This document shows positions 1 to 9,363 of a stretch of 64,000 nt of DNA, in pieces. How positions within the stretch are numbered: the stretch's first letter is position 1; each line of letters opens with the position of its first letter. The DNA lies in NCBI RefSeq assembly GCF_000230675.1, contig NZ_AGIK01000002.1, positions 283,853-347,852 on the forward strand. The letters are read 5' to 3'. A model generated the notes under the pieces. It searched no databases. It worked only from the letters and a program-made list of their open reading frames with translations, and was not told where the DNA came from. A program made the translations under genes and the position numbers. Source of the stretch: Synechococcus sp. WH 8016. GTDB taxonomy: Bacteria > Cyanobacteriota > Cyanobacteriia > PCC-6307 > Cyanobiaceae.

Positions 1-3000
1 CCACCACAAATCAATATGATATTTTGTCAACTAGGAGCTTTATCAGATACTACTATCACACCCTTTAGTGATCATGCTGATGGGACATTATTATCCGAAG
101 GGTTAGGTATGGTAGTTCTTAAGCGATTGCAAGATGCCAAGAGAGATAATGATCGTATATATGCAATCATAAAAGGTATAGGTACTGCTAGCGATGGTAG
201 AGGTCTTGGTTTATTAGCACCAAAAGAGGAAGGAGAAATCTTAGCTTTAGAAAGAGCTTATAAGAATGCAAATATTGATGCAGGAACTATAGGCCTGATA
301 GAAGCACATGGAACAGGAATTCCCCTAGGTGATCAAACTGAAATTCGATCTCTATCAAAAGTCTTAGGGAACATAAAAAAAATTCATCCTACATGTGCTG
401 TAGGAAGTATTAAGTCCATGATTGGACATACTATTCCAGCAGCAGGTGTAGCTAGTCTTATTAAAACATCTTTATCACTGTATTATAAAGTACTACCTCC
501 TACGCTATGTGAAAGCATTAATCCCGAATTAGAAATTCACAAAACTCGTCTTTATATTAATACTGAAACAAAGCCTTGGGTTCATTCTTCTTCTTTACCA
601 TATCCACGTAGAGCTGGTGTTAATGCTTTTGGCTTTGGGGGGATTAATTCTCATGCTGTTCTTGAAGAATACATACCGTCTGATAATAGTAAAAATTCAA
701 AAGCATCAAGCAATATATGGCCTTTTGAATTATTTTTAATCCAAGGCAATTCATGGGATGAAGTAAATACAAAACTAATAGTTCTAAAGAAATTTATAGA
801 CAATAATCCAGATTGTCAAGTACGAAATCTTGCATTTTATTTATCAAAAGAACCCAATTGCTCACATAGAATTAGTTTTGTCACCAGTAGCTATACTGAC
901 CTATCTCAAAAAATAGAAAAAGCAAGAATGTGGCTAATTTCTTCACCTATTAATTTAAAAAAACCTCCTAAATCTATTTTTGCCAACAAAATTGATGAGA
1001 TTGATAGTAATGCAAATTGCTTCCTGTTCCCCGGTGAGGGCTCTCAATATTCAGGCATAATTAAAGATCTAGCAATCTACTTTCCAAGTATCAGGCACTG
1101 GCTAGATATCTTAGATTCAATGTCAATTAATGAAAGAGATCTACTTGCTAGCCAAGTCCTGTACCCTGCTATGGGCTCTATTAGCGGTGAAACAGAGGAC
1201 GAAGTTAAAAAGAAATTATTTGAAATGGATTACTCGTCAGAAATAGTATTTATTACAAGCCTTGCATTATATTCACTGCTAGAAGAACTTGGTGTTCCAT
1301 GTAAGGCAATGATAGGTCATAGCTCAGGTGAAAATACAGCACTAGTTGCATCCGGTTTAATTCCAATTAATAATGAAAACCAAATAGTTGAAGTCATGTC
1401 CTCATTAAATAAAATCTATAAGAACTGCCTGAAAGATGAACCAATTGCCACCGGTGATTTACTTGCATGTGGTGGTATACAAGATGAGACACTTGATTTT
1501 CTTTTATCAGAATATCCGAATGATGTCTTTCTTGCAATGGATAACTGTCCGAATCAAAAAATCCTATATTGTACAAATTCTGTCTCTAGTAGGGTTCAAG
1601 AATATCTAGGTATTAATGGTGCTTTTATACAATTATTACCTTTTAATAGAGCATATCATACGCCTCTCTTTAATAAAGTGGCAACTGCTTTTCAAGAGTT
1701 TTATGAGTCTTTTGAATACTCTCGAAGCGATAAAAAAGTATTTAGTTGTTATTCGATTTGTGAATTCCCAGACAACAAAGAATCAATCGTAAACTTAGCG
1801 GTTAATCAATGGACTAACACTGTTAATTTTGCAAAAACAATTGAATTAGCAAGGGAGTCTGGCATTGATACTTTTATTGAAGTAGGGCCAAGCTCAAATC
1901 TTACAAATTTTATAAAGGATATTTTTCCGGATAATGCTATAGCTGCATTTGCAACGAATCATCGCAGTAAAAATTCTCTTTCTTTCTTTTTGGAACTCCT
2001 TGCAAAACTTGCAGTAAGACATAATCTTAATTTAAGTCTTCTCTTTGATGGCAGAGAGGTGATCGATATTAATATTGAGGATATTAATCCACCATCGAAT
2101 AACAATGGTCAGCTTTTAAAGCTTAATATGCCTATTATGAGGCTTAGTACCGATACAGCAGCCGAATTTTCTTCAACTCTCAAGCATCTATCCAAAGAAG
2201 TTATTACTAATTCAACTGAAAATAAGACTGAGTCAGTTCAAGCCAGTATAGATAATAAAGTCAAGACAAAAAGTTTAAGTAGTACAAATCCGGAGCAATC
2301 AAAATCAATATCAAGTAATTCATTACAGCATAATCAAGAATATCTTTCAATCATTAACGAACACAGCAAATTAATGAACAGCTTTCTAATTAGCGAGCAA
2401 AATACAATGAATTTAGTTGCCAATAGTCTCAATAAAAATATTCAAAATTCTAATTTAAAACATGATCCCAATGAGCTTAACCATCATACTTACCCCTTAT
2501 TGGGATCGATTGTCGAGGCTAATTCTTCAGAGATAGTGTTTGAAAGAACCTTTTCCATTGACAAAGACCTTTTCCTTATTGACCACACACTTGGTGCTAA
2601 TCTTTCAATTAATAATAAACTATTAGTTGGTTTACCTGTTATTCCATTTACAATAAGCATGGAGATAATCTCCGAGGCAGCAGACTTTGCTTGTGGTGGT
2701 AATAACAAAGTTCTCGAAATTAAAGGGATAAGGGGCTATCGATGGCTGGCAATTGATGAAGATTCACTCACCTTAACCGTAAAGGCAAAATTCGTTTCCA
2801 ATACAAATGGGGAAACAAGTATTGATGCCAAGATCTACCAATATAATCCAGATTCTAAAATTGGCCTTCAATTAGTTTTTGAAGGTATAGTTGTTTGTTC
2901 AAATTCTTTTAGAAATTATATTCCCTCTCATGCTATTAGTTTTCTAGAGTCTGACTTGAAGAGCTCTAGATGGAGTGATGACGAATTATATAAAACCGGT

Positions 3001-3357
3001 ATGTTCCATGGGCCCAGATTTCAGGGAGTAAAAAAGATTAATGGCTGGTCTAATAAAGGGATCGATGCAACTTTACAGGTCATATCAACAAGTAATTTCT
3101 TTGAATTCACAGAACAACCGCAATTTAGATTAGATAGTGGTCTTATTGATGCTGCAGGTCAACTTGTTGGTTACTGGGTCTCAGAGCAGTTTGGTACAGA
3201 TTTTAATGTTTTTCCTTTTAGTGTCAAAAGTTTTTCTCAGTTTACAGATATTTTGCCTGATGAAAGCAAATACGGTGTAAAGGCGAAATTAAATTTATTT
3301 CAGATCGTCAAACTACCGCTTATTTTGAGTTTGTGGACGAATCAGGTGATGTCATAG
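1..3357 (+). CDS. PUFA-synthase-like polyketide synthase, KS-AT-DH portion (5' partial)
   Basis: The reading frame is open from base 1, so the N-terminus and the ketosynthase active-site cysteine lie outside the window. Numbering from the ATG at 16, the end of a ketosynthase domain shows the HGTG motif (residues 98-101) and K-S-M-I-G-H (133-138), its two catalytic histidine motifs. An acyltransferase domain follows, with G-E-G-S-Q near 337 and the nucleophile motif G-H-S-S-G-E near 433. After a Ser/Asn-rich linker (about 700-840) comes a hot-dog dehydratase with D-H-T-L-G near 855 and D-A-A-G-Q near 1042. No acyl-carrier domain is visible. The frame stops at 3357, but the neighbouring -1 frame continues the protein into a phosphopantetheinyl transferase. 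Base composition is far more A+T-rich than ahcY next door, which suggests transfer. The lipid or polyketide product cannot be deduced. Domain calls are sure; the subfamily is inferred. Confidence 0.85.
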   Translation, partial: PPQINMIFCQLGALSDTTITPFSDHADGTLLSEGLGMVVLKRLQDAKRDNDRIYAIIKGIGTASDGRGLGLLAPKEEGEILALERAYKNANIDAGTIGLIEAHGTGIPLGDQTEIRSLSKVLGNIKKIHPTCAVGSIKSMIGHTIPAAGVASLIKTSLSLYYKVLPPTLCESINPELEIHKTRLYINTETKPWVHSSSLPYPRRAGVNAFGFGGINSHAVLEEYIPSDNSKNSKASSNIWPFELFLIQGNSWDEVNTKLIVLKKFIDNNPDCQVRNLAFYLSKEPNCSHRISFVTSSYTDLSQKIEKARMWLISSPINLKKPPKSIFANKIDEIDSNANCFLFPGEGSQYSGIIKDLAIYFPSIRHWLDILDSMSINERDLLASQVLYPAMGSISGETEDEVKKKLFEMDYSSEIVFITSLALYSLLEELGVPCKAMIGHSSGENTALVASGLIPINNENQIVEVMSSLNKIYKNCLKDEPIATGDLLACGGIQDETLDFLLSEYPNDVFLAMDNCPNQKILYCTNSVSSRVQEYLGINGAFIQLLPFNRAYHTPLFNKVATAFQEFYESFEYSRSDKKVFSCYSICEFPDNKESIVNLAVNQWTNTVNFAKTIELARESGIDTFIEVGPSSNLTNFIKDIFPDNAIAAFATNHRSKNSLSFFLELLAKLAVRHNLNLSLLFDGREVIDINIEDINPPSNNNGQLLKLNMPIMRLSTDTAAEFSSTLKHLSKEVITNSTENKTESVQASIDNKVKTKSLSSTNPEQSKSISSNSLQHNQEYLSIINEHSKLMNSFLISEQNTMNLVANSLNKNIQNSNLKHDPNELNHHTYPLLGSIVEANSSEIVFERTFSIDKDLFLIDHTLGANLSINNKLLVGLPVIPFTISMEIISEAADFACGGNNKVLEIKGIRGYRWLAIDEDSLTLTVKAKFVSNTNGETSIDAKIYQYNPDSKIGLQLVFEGIVVCSNSFRNYIPSHAISFLESDLKSSRWSDDELYKTGMFHGPRFQGVKKINGWSNKGIDATLQVISTSNFFEFTEQPQFRLDSGLIDAAGQLVGYWVSEQFGTDFNVFPFSVKSFSQFTDILPDESKYGVKAKLNLFQIVKLPLILSLWTNQVMS
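3291..3297 (+). promoter_or_regulatory. Candidate -1 ribosomal slippery heptamer A_AAT_TTA
   Basis: The heptamer is in the correct phase of the upstream frame (..tta aat tta ttt cag). Slipping back one base at the TTA codon makes the next codons ATT TCA GAT CGT, which continue the protein into the frame that encodes the phosphopantetheinyl transferase. The upstream frame otherwise stops at 3355-3357. A_AAT_TTA is the slippery site of Rous sarcoma virus gag-pol. A one-base deletion in the TTATTT run would look identical, and no convincing downstream pseudoknot was found by eye. Confidence 0.35.
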
Positions 3358-4130
3358 CCTGCCTCGAAGGTTGGGAAGATAGATATTTTGATATCCCAAA
3401 TGAGTACTACAAATGTCGTCTAAATCCAAGTTCATCATTTATTACAAAAGACATCAAGCCTAATCATCTATATTGTCAATATTTAAGAGCATTTCCTGAC
3501 GGATTTTTGGAAGACTCATGGAAAATATGGATGAGAGTCCTAGCACATCTTGTTCTCTCCAAAAAGGAGAAAAAACATTGGTATGCTCTCCGTTCAACGC
3601 AACATCAAAAAGATTGGCTCATGGGACGTATTGCCGCAAAAAATTCAGTTCGTAAACTAGTTAAAGATAAGTTCTCCATCCTTTTATCTCCTGTTGATAT
3701 ATCAATATTGAATAATGATAATGGACTACCATTTGTAGAAAGTCCATATCTTGCAAGCAATCAAGTGCCTAGTATTTCTATTTCACATCACCTTGGCTCA
3801 GCAGTTGCCATTTCTTCGCTGACACATAAGCTAGGCATTGATATATTAAATCATGCATCAATATCACACCTTGATGATTTAAAAATTGCCTTTTCAGAAA
3901 TAGAATTTAATTCTCTGAAAAGATATGATCAATTTATTTTGCTTTGTGCTTTTTCTGCCAAAGAAAGTGTTTACAAAGCTAATTCCCTCTCAACATGGAA
4001 TCCCCTTGACTTCATGGTCAAGGATGTTGACACTGCTCAAATGATTATAACAATCTCCCATGCAGGGGTTGCTTATCCTGTTCAATGCTTACATGAAGAA
4101 GACAATCTCGTTACTTTTGTCTTATCCTAG
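3333..4130 (+). CDS. 4'-phosphopantetheinyl transferase domain, probably the C-terminal part of the upstream PKS
   Basis: The 265 residues from GTG 3333 resemble Sfp-type phosphopantetheinyl transferases, which attach the phosphopantetheine arm to carrier domains. Visible motifs are G-I-D near residue 167 and F-S-A-K-E-S-V-Y-K-A near 206, the metal- and CoA-binding signatures; the acidic residue usual after G-x-D is not obvious. The frame is open upstream of the GTG, and its in-frame residues (S-D-R-Q-T-T-A-Y-F-E-F-V) read naturally as the end of the dehydratase. GTG 3333 is therefore probably an artefact, and the true product is a single KS-AT-DH-PPTase polypeptide made by frameshift, or one broken by an indel. 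A PPTase fused at the C-terminus is known for some PUFA-type synthases. The gene is A+T-rich like its neighbour. Confidence 0.8.
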   Translation: MDESGDVIACLEGWEDRYFDIPNEYYKCRLNPSSSFITKDIKPNHLYCQYLRAFPDGFLEDSWKIWMRVLAHLVLSKKEKKHWYALRSTQHQKDWLMGRIAAKNSVRKLVKDKFSILLSPVDISILNNDNGLPFVESPYLASNQVPSISISHHLGSAVAISSLTHKLGIDILNHASISHLDDLKIAFSEIEFNSLKRYDQFILLCAFSAKESVYKANSLSTWNPLDFMVKDVDTAQMIITISHAGVAYPVQCLHEEDNLVTFVLS

Positions 4131-4650
4131 ACATTTATGCATACCTAGCTACAAAGTTATTCGGCAAATTAGTCTATTAGAGGATCTGGGCGACCACGCT
4201 CAAAATCATGCCACAAACGCGTAAGTCAAGAGCGTTTCAGGCTATATGTATATTTTAGTTAGAAAAATTAAAAAAGTTATTAATTTTAATGCAATTTTTA
4301 GGGCCTCTGCAAGAATCTTTATGCATATAGCGTACTAGAAAAAACTTTAGTTGGAGACTCTTAATCTACTGATTAATAAGTAAATGTATACGACTTTATC
4401 GCGCAGGGTACAACCCGCTACTAATAAAAGCCGTCCACTCAGACAGATGATACTGAGCCCACTTAAGCTTAAAAGAATGCATGAGAATGATGTTTTTAGC
4501 AAATACTACTTATGAAATGACTCCATAGACAACCTAAAACTTCACAGCCTAATTGCATCATCTCATCGAGCAACTCTCTGATCAATTTTTATACTCACAC
4601 AAAATAGGATAGAAGCACTACATATTATTCAGGGCATCAAACTTAAAATG
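4131..4650. other. A+T-rich intergenic stretch, no feature recognised
   Basis: About 520 bases lie between the PPTase stop and the ahcY terminator. Neither strand holds a convincing coding frame, RNA gene or repeat. The low G+C matches the polyketide gene on its left rather than ahcY on its right, so the foreign segment probably ends near the terminator. Confidence 0.6.
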
Positions 4651-4685
4651 TAAAAATCCACCAGGCATATTTGCGGCCTGGTGGA
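4651..4685 (-). terminator. Rho-independent terminator of ahcY
   Basis: A perfect 10-bp stem (TCCACCAGGC at 4657-4666 pairing with GCCTGGTGGA at 4676-4685) encloses a 9-base loop. On the minus strand it is followed by ATTTTTACATTTT, a good U-tract. It begins 19 bases beyond the ahcY stop codon. Confidence 0.9.
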
Positions 4686-4704
4686 TAGGTCATGAGCGAA
4701 CTGA

Positions 4705-6135
4705 TCAATAGCGATAGTGATCTGGTTTGTAAGGGCCTTCCACGGGAACATTGATGTAATCAGCTTGATCTTTGCTCAGCTCAGTGAGTTTGGCGCCGAT
4801 CTTCTCAAGGTGGAGGCGAGCCACCATCTCATCAAGGTGCTTAGGCAGCACATACACCTCTTTGCCATATTCATTGCCCTTGGTGAACAACTCAATCTGA
4901 GCCAACACCTGGTTCGTGAAGGAGTTGCTCATCACAAAACTAGGGTGGCCAGTGGCGCAGCCCAGATTGACGAGACGACCTTCGGCAAGAAGAATGATCT
5001 TGTTGCCGCTTGGCAAGGTGATGTGATCCACCTGAGGCTTGATGTTGTCCCACTCATAGGCCTTGAGCGAGGCCACATCAATCTCGTTGTCGAAGTGACC
5101 GATATTGCAAACGATCGCTTCGTCCTTCATCTTCACCAGGTGCTCATTGCGGATCACCTGGTAGTTGCCAGTGGCGGTCACAAAGATGTCCATCTGGTCC
5201 ACCACATCTTCAAGGCGGACAACCCGGTAACCCTCCATCGCAGCCTGCAAGGCGCAAATGGGATCCACTTCAGCAATGCAAACGGTGGCGCCAAGACCAC
5301 GCAATGACTGGGCTGAACCCTTGCCCACATCGCCGTAGCCAACCACGAGGGCCTGTTTACCAGCCACCATCACGTCGGTCGCACGCTTGATGCTGTCAAC
5401 CAGCGATTCACGACATCCGTAAAGATTGTCGAACTTGCTCTTCGTAACCGAATCGTTGACGTTGATCGCAGGGAAGGGAAGCTCTCCACTCTTCTGCATC
5501 TTGTAGAGACGAGCCACGCCCGTGGTGGTCTCCTCGGTCACGCCCTGAATTTCAGCCTTGATGCGACTGTAGAAACTGGAATCCTTCGCCAGCTTCTTCT
5601 TGATCGAAGCGAACAGGAAGGTCTCCTCTTCGTTGGAAGGATTGTCGAGCACGGTGATGTCCTGCTCAGCCTTGCTTCCCAACATCACCAGACCGGTGGC
5701 ATCGCCACCATCGTCGAGGATCATGTTGGGCGTTCCACCATCACCCCACTCGAGGATGCTGTGGGTGTAATCCCAGTACTCCTCAAGGGTCTCACCCTTG
5801 ACGGCAAAGACGGGAATTCCACCAGCAGCCATCGCAGCCGCAGCATGATCCTGGGTGGAAAAGATATTGCAGGAGGCCCAGCGCACATCAGCACCGAGCT
5901 CGACCAAGGTTTCGATCAGAACAGCTGTCTGAATCGTCATGTGCAAGGAGCCGGCGATCCGGGCTCCCTTCAAGGGCTTCTCCTTGCCGTACTTGGTACG
6001 CAATGCCATCAAACCGGGCATTTCGGTCTCAGCAATATCAAGCTCTTTGCGCCCGAAATCGGCTAAACCGATATCCGCAATCACGTAATCCTTTGCGACC
6101 TGAAGTTCGGCCGTTGCCGCGGCTGTTGCCACCAT
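4705..6135 (-). CDS. ahcY: S-adenosylhomocysteine hydrolase (adenosylhomocysteinase)
   Basis: AhcY is an NAD-dependent cytosolic enzyme that splits S-adenosylhomocysteine into homocysteine and adenosine, relieving product inhibition of methyltransferases. The 476-residue protein has the expected substrate domain, the NAD-binding glycine motif G-Y-G-D-V-G-K-G, and the conserved C-terminus ending K-P-D-H-Y-R-Y. The open frame extends upstream to 6291, but that part lies over tsaE. The start M-V-A-T-A-A-A at 6135 has a GGGAG ribosome site about 10-14 bases upstream and matches the family N-terminus. tsaE starts divergently only 24 bp away, so the ahcY promoter must lie inside the tsaE coding region. 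A strong terminator ends the gene. Confidence 0.97.
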   Translation of the reverse strand: MVATAAATAELQVAKDYVIADIGLADFGRKELDIAETEMPGLMALRTKYGKEKPLKGARIAGSLHMTIQTAVLIETLVELGADVRWASCNIFSTQDHAAAAMAAGGIPVFAVKGETLEEYWDYTHSILEWGDGGTPNMILDDGGDATGLVMLGSKAEQDITVLDNPSNEEETFLFASIKKKLAKDSSFYSRIKAEIQGVTEETTTGVARLYKMQKSGELPFPAINVNDSVTKSKFDNLYGCRESLVDSIKRATDVMVAGKQALVVGYGDVGKGSAQSLRGLGATVCIAEVDPICALQAAMEGYRVVRLEDVVDQMDIFVTATGNYQVIRNEHLVKMKDEAIVCNIGHFDNEIDVASLKAYEWDNIKPQVDHITLPSGNKIILLAEGRLVNLGCATGHPSFVMSNSFTNQVLAQIELFTKGNEYGKEVYVLPKHLDEMVARLHLEKIGAKLTELSKDQADYINVPVEGPYKPDHYRY

Positions 6136-6159
6136 ATTGAAAAGCTCCCTGGGGAGGAT

Positions 6160-6681
6160 GTGAACGATAAATACTTCGGAGACGCCGAGGCTTCGGGCTC
6201 CCTTGTCAGCCAATCTACAGATGAGACAAGGATCCTTGACGATCTCGAGGCCACAAAAGACCTTGGCCGGAGGTTGGCAGCGCGCCTTCAACCAAATGAC
6301 ATCGTGCTGCTAGAGGGACCCCTCGGTGCAGGCAAAACCTCTCTGGTGCAAGGCCTTGCCGAGGCTCTAGGAATCCAAGAACCAATCACCAGCCCCACCT
6401 TCGCGCTTGCTCAGCACTACCCCGAAGGAACCCCCCCTCTCATCCATCTCGACCTTTACCGGCTCGAGCAAGCTGCCGCAGCAGACGATCTTTTCCTTCA
6501 AGAGGAAGAAGAGGCAAACGCAATAGGAGCCTTGCTTGTAGTGGAGTGGCCGGAGCGGCTCAGCCTTTCCCTTCCAGACGCCTGGATCTTGGATCTCAGC
6601 TATGCCGCGAGCGGCGGACGAATCGCCACTCTTCAGATGCCAAGCAAGCCGGCCGATGACGAATCACCGTACAAGACTTAG
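6160..6681 (+). CDS. tsaE: tRNA N6-threonylcarbamoyladenosine biosynthesis ATPase TsaE (YjeE)
   Basis: TsaE works with TsaB, TsaD and TsaC to make t6A at position 37 of ANN-decoding tRNAs in the cytoplasm. The 173-residue sequence has the Walker A loop G-P-L-G-A-G-K-T near residues 54-61, the switch-like T-S-P-T-F, H-L-D-L-Y-R-L (Walker B region) and V-E-W-P-E-R, all typical of the family. The N-terminus is about 20 residues longer than usual, but GTG 6160 is the only common start codon in this frame before the conserved core. This start nearly abuts the divergent ahcY start. The next gene begins 26 bases downstream on the same strand and may be cotranscribed. Confidence 0.93.
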   Translation: MNDKYFGDAEASGSLVSQSTDETRILDDLEATKDLGRRLAARLQPNDIVLLEGPLGAGKTSLVQGLAEALGIQEPITSPTFALAQHYPEGTPPLIHLDLYRLEQAAAADDLFLQEEEEANAIGALLVVEWPERLSLSLPDAWILDLSYAASGGRIATLQMPSKPADDESPYKT

Positions 6682-6707
6682 TTATGTCATGAGGCTCGGC
6701 TGAGACG

Positions 6708-9356
6708 ATGCACCCTGAAGCTCAAGGCGAACAGCGGATCAACGTTCTGCGTTGGTTTCTGCTTGGAGGATGGTTGATTCTGCTTGTGATGATGGTGGTG
6801 CCCACGGGATCCGTGGCTCGCCCTGACATCTGCAGCGACTTCAAGATCTGCAGCGACAGCTTCGCGAACGACATCTTCTGGAATATCGGCCTGCCTGCTG
6901 TGTTGCTCTGCATAGTGTTCAGCCATGCACTTTGGCGCCGCATTTGCCCACTCTCCTTCGTCTCCCAACTTGCCAAAGCCCTTGGAGCGCAGCGCACCAT
7001 TACCGATACGCGCGGCAAACAAAAACTGGTTTTCGTTGATGAATCCTCTTGGCTTGGCCGTCATCACATCCAGCTGCAGTGGGGCCTGCTGATCACCGGT
7101 CTAAGCATGAGAATCCTCATCGCAAACAGCAATGGCATCGTGCTTGCCGTGATGTGTGGGGCTGCTCTTCTCGGGGCGCTCATCACAGGATGGGCTTACG
7201 CTGGCAAGTCGTGGTGTCAGTACGTCTGCCCCTTTGGGGTGGCACAGCAAGTGATTACCGGTCCGCGGAGCCTTCCTGGTCGGGATGCCCATCTCAACCC
7301 AACATCACGAACCACTCAGTCGATGTGCCGCACAAAGGCGGGAGACGCGGGGCAGGCCGATGTCAGTGCCTGTGTGGCCTGCATCAAACCATGCATGGAC
7401 ATTGATGCGGAGCGCCATTACTGGGCCAATCTCCAGAAGAAGCGAGGACTCAACTGGGCCTGGTATTCCTATCCAGGCTTAGTAATCAGCTTCTTTTTAC
7501 TCATCGAAAGTTACGCCCCTACAGACACAGAATTTGCGAACCTCGACTATCTCAAAAGCCACCTCTATACCTACGACAACCGCTTGGCCTCTATGGCCTG
7601 GGATTCCATTTTTCCGTATGGCTGGCCCACGTTTCCAAGGCTGATCGCCGTTCCCATCATCATCTCGGCCGCCGCCGTGATCTCCCAGCTCCTATTTCGG
7701 CAGCTAGAGCACTGGCAGGAAGACCTCTTCCGGCAAAACGAACATCCAGATGCCAAGGCAATCGCAATCCATAGAACCCGCTTGCTGAGCACCGTCATCG
7801 CGGTGAATAGCTATTTCATCTTCAAGGGAAGCCCGTTGCCGTGGATGGGACCACATGGGCATGCCGTATTCAGGCTGGTGGTGATGGCAATCATGGCCAT
7901 GTGGCTCTATCGGGGTTGGAACCGCAATCAACAGCTCTATGAACGTGAAAGCACAAGCACAAGCTTGCGCAAGCAATTGATCAAACTTGGGGATCAGCTC
8001 TCCGATCTGCTCGGAGGGCGTCGTCTGAAGGATCTAAGCCCAACTGAGGTCTTCACCTTGGCAAAAGCACTTCCCGCCAAGGCCAAGAGCGAAAGACGAT
8101 CCATCTACAGCAACGTCTTGAAAGAACAATTGGAGCAGGGACGCCTTGATCGACGCACGGCCTTAGTGCAACTCGAGGAGCTCCGCCTCAGTCTTGGCCT
8201 GACCCAAGACGAGCACCGCGCTGCCATTGAAGTACTGGTGGCAGAAAATCCAAAACTGCAAGAACTCAGCGCGATGGATCTTGCTGGCCTGGAGCTCCGC
8301 TGCAGTGCCGCCATGGAAGAAATTGAAAATCTGCTTCGTATCAGCCACTGCACAACGATCACACCGGAACGCATCCCAGACGCTTTAAATCAAGAACTCG
8401 AGCGTATCCGGATCGAAAGTGGCCTTGACAACGAGAGCTGGCAAGAAACGGTCCTTGAATTCTCCCCCAACTCAAATCGCAGTGAACGAGAGCTCAAACA
8501 CCTTTACAAGGCAATTGAAATCCATCTCAGCGAACGCTGGGTCCTTCGTCAAAGAAGTCAGGACAACCCGCTTCTTCTCCCTCTACTTCTGAGCATCGAC
8601 AAACACATTGCGAGGCTGATGCCGTCCTTAGTCGAGCTTCAGCAGCGCATCCTGGTTGCACGTTCTACTGAATGTCTCAAATCTGATCAGCTGAGCCTGC
8701 TTGCTTCAGTCCCTGAAAGCGTGCTCACCTTCCTAAGCAGTGAAGACAACACAACGCTTGCGCTTCGGCATTGGTTGACTGACCAACCCAAAGCCACACT
8801 GGATTTTCAAAACCTGCCAACAGCGCAAGAAGTTCTGGAAAGCCTTGCCAAGACATCCTTCGATCCCTCCACACGTCATTGGGCCAACGCGGTACTACTC
8901 CGTCAAACCCCAAACGGGAGCGAAGACCTAGCAGAACTATTGAAAGTACCAGCTGGACAAAAGCTGCTGAGCCTGCTGGAGCCAAGAACATTGAGCAGAC
9001 TTCCCAAAATCAGCACCCTTAAGACCTGGATTCCAGGAGAAGAAATCAAGCTTCCAGAAGACGGCGTTGCCATTTTGCTGAAAGGTGGCTGTGAGCTCAA
9101 CAGCCAAACTCTGGTGTTGGCACCAGCAACCAGCAATACACCTCTGAGCTTTCTCGGGTTACTGGATTACCTGGGTGGTGCAGGCACGAGTGGAAGCCGT
9201 CACGATCATCGAGCCACTCACTTGGGCCTTATGGCCCTGACCTTCGATGGGCCAGCCTTTCGAGAGCTACTGGATGTAGCCCCTGTGCTTGAAGTGGAAC
9301 TAACCCGTCAATTGGCCTGGGCCTGCAGTCCAAAAACAAAACTGCAGCTTCACTGA
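6708..9356 (+). CDS. Membrane polyferredoxin (NapH/CcoG-like) with long cytoplasmic extension
   Basis: The first 330 or so residues have several hydrophobic segments and two cysteine-rich signatures, C-Q-Y-V-C-P-F-G near residues 170-177 and C-V-A-C-I-K-P-C-M near 222-230, plus R-R-I-C-P-L in the first loop. This matches the 4Fe-4S membrane proteins NapH, NosR and CcoG, which move electrons to or from membrane redox systems. The remaining 480 residues or so are soluble and helix-rich. The last 120 look like a degenerate cyclic-nucleotide-binding fold (G-E-E-I-K near 780, then glycine-spaced strands and a final helix). A polyferredoxin with a sensor-like tail suggests regulated electron transfer, but the partner is unknown. 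The 882-residue length is much greater than NapH (about 280). It ends 7 bases before the convergent symporter gene. Confidence 0.75.
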   Translation: MHPEAQGEQRINVLRWFLLGGWLILLVMMVVPTGSVARPDICSDFKICSDSFANDIFWNIGLPAVLLCIVFSHALWRRICPLSFVSQLAKALGAQRTITDTRGKQKLVFVDESSWLGRHHIQLQWGLLITGLSMRILIANSNGIVLAVMCGAALLGALITGWAYAGKSWCQYVCPFGVAQQVITGPRSLPGRDAHLNPTSRTTQSMCRTKAGDAGQADVSACVACIKPCMDIDAERHYWANLQKKRGLNWAWYSYPGLVISFFLLIESYAPTDTEFANLDYLKSHLYTYDNRLASMAWDSIFPYGWPTFPRLIAVPIIISAAAVISQLLFRQLEHWQEDLFRQNEHPDAKAIAIHRTRLLSTVIAVNSYFIFKGSPLPWMGPHGHAVFRLVVMAIMAMWLYRGWNRNQQLYERESTSTSLRKQLIKLGDQLSDLLGGRRLKDLSPTEVFTLAKALPAKAKSERRSIYSNVLKEQLEQGRLDRRTALVQLEELRLSLGLTQDEHRAAIEVLVAENPKLQELSAMDLAGLELRCSAAMEEIENLLRISHCTTITPERIPDALNQELERIRIESGLDNESWQETVLEFSPNSNRSERELKHLYKAIEIHLSERWVLRQRSQDNPLLLPLLLSIDKHIARLMPSLVELQQRILVARSTECLKSDQLSLLASVPESVLTFLSSEDNTTLALRHWLTDQPKATLDFQNLPTAQEVLESLAKTSFDPSTRHWANAVLLRQTPNGSEDLAELLKVPAGQKLLSLLEPRTLSRLPKISTLKTWIPGEEIKLPEDGVAILLKGGCELNSQTLVLAPATSNTPLSFLGLLDYLGGAGTSGSRHDHRATHLGLMALTFDGPAFRELLDVAPVLEVELTRQLAWACSPKTKLQLH

Positions 9357-9363
9357 AATCAGA

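Noticed and set aside
4717..5307. A 196-codon plus-strand frame inside ahcY
   Set aside because: It is antisense to conserved AhcY sequence; its residues follow the complement of that gene and match no family.
6136..6159. S-adenosylhomocysteine riboswitch before ahcY
   Set aside because: Only 24 bp separate ahcY from divergent tsaE and no riboswitch-like fold is evident; any leader would have to overlap tsaE coding sequence.
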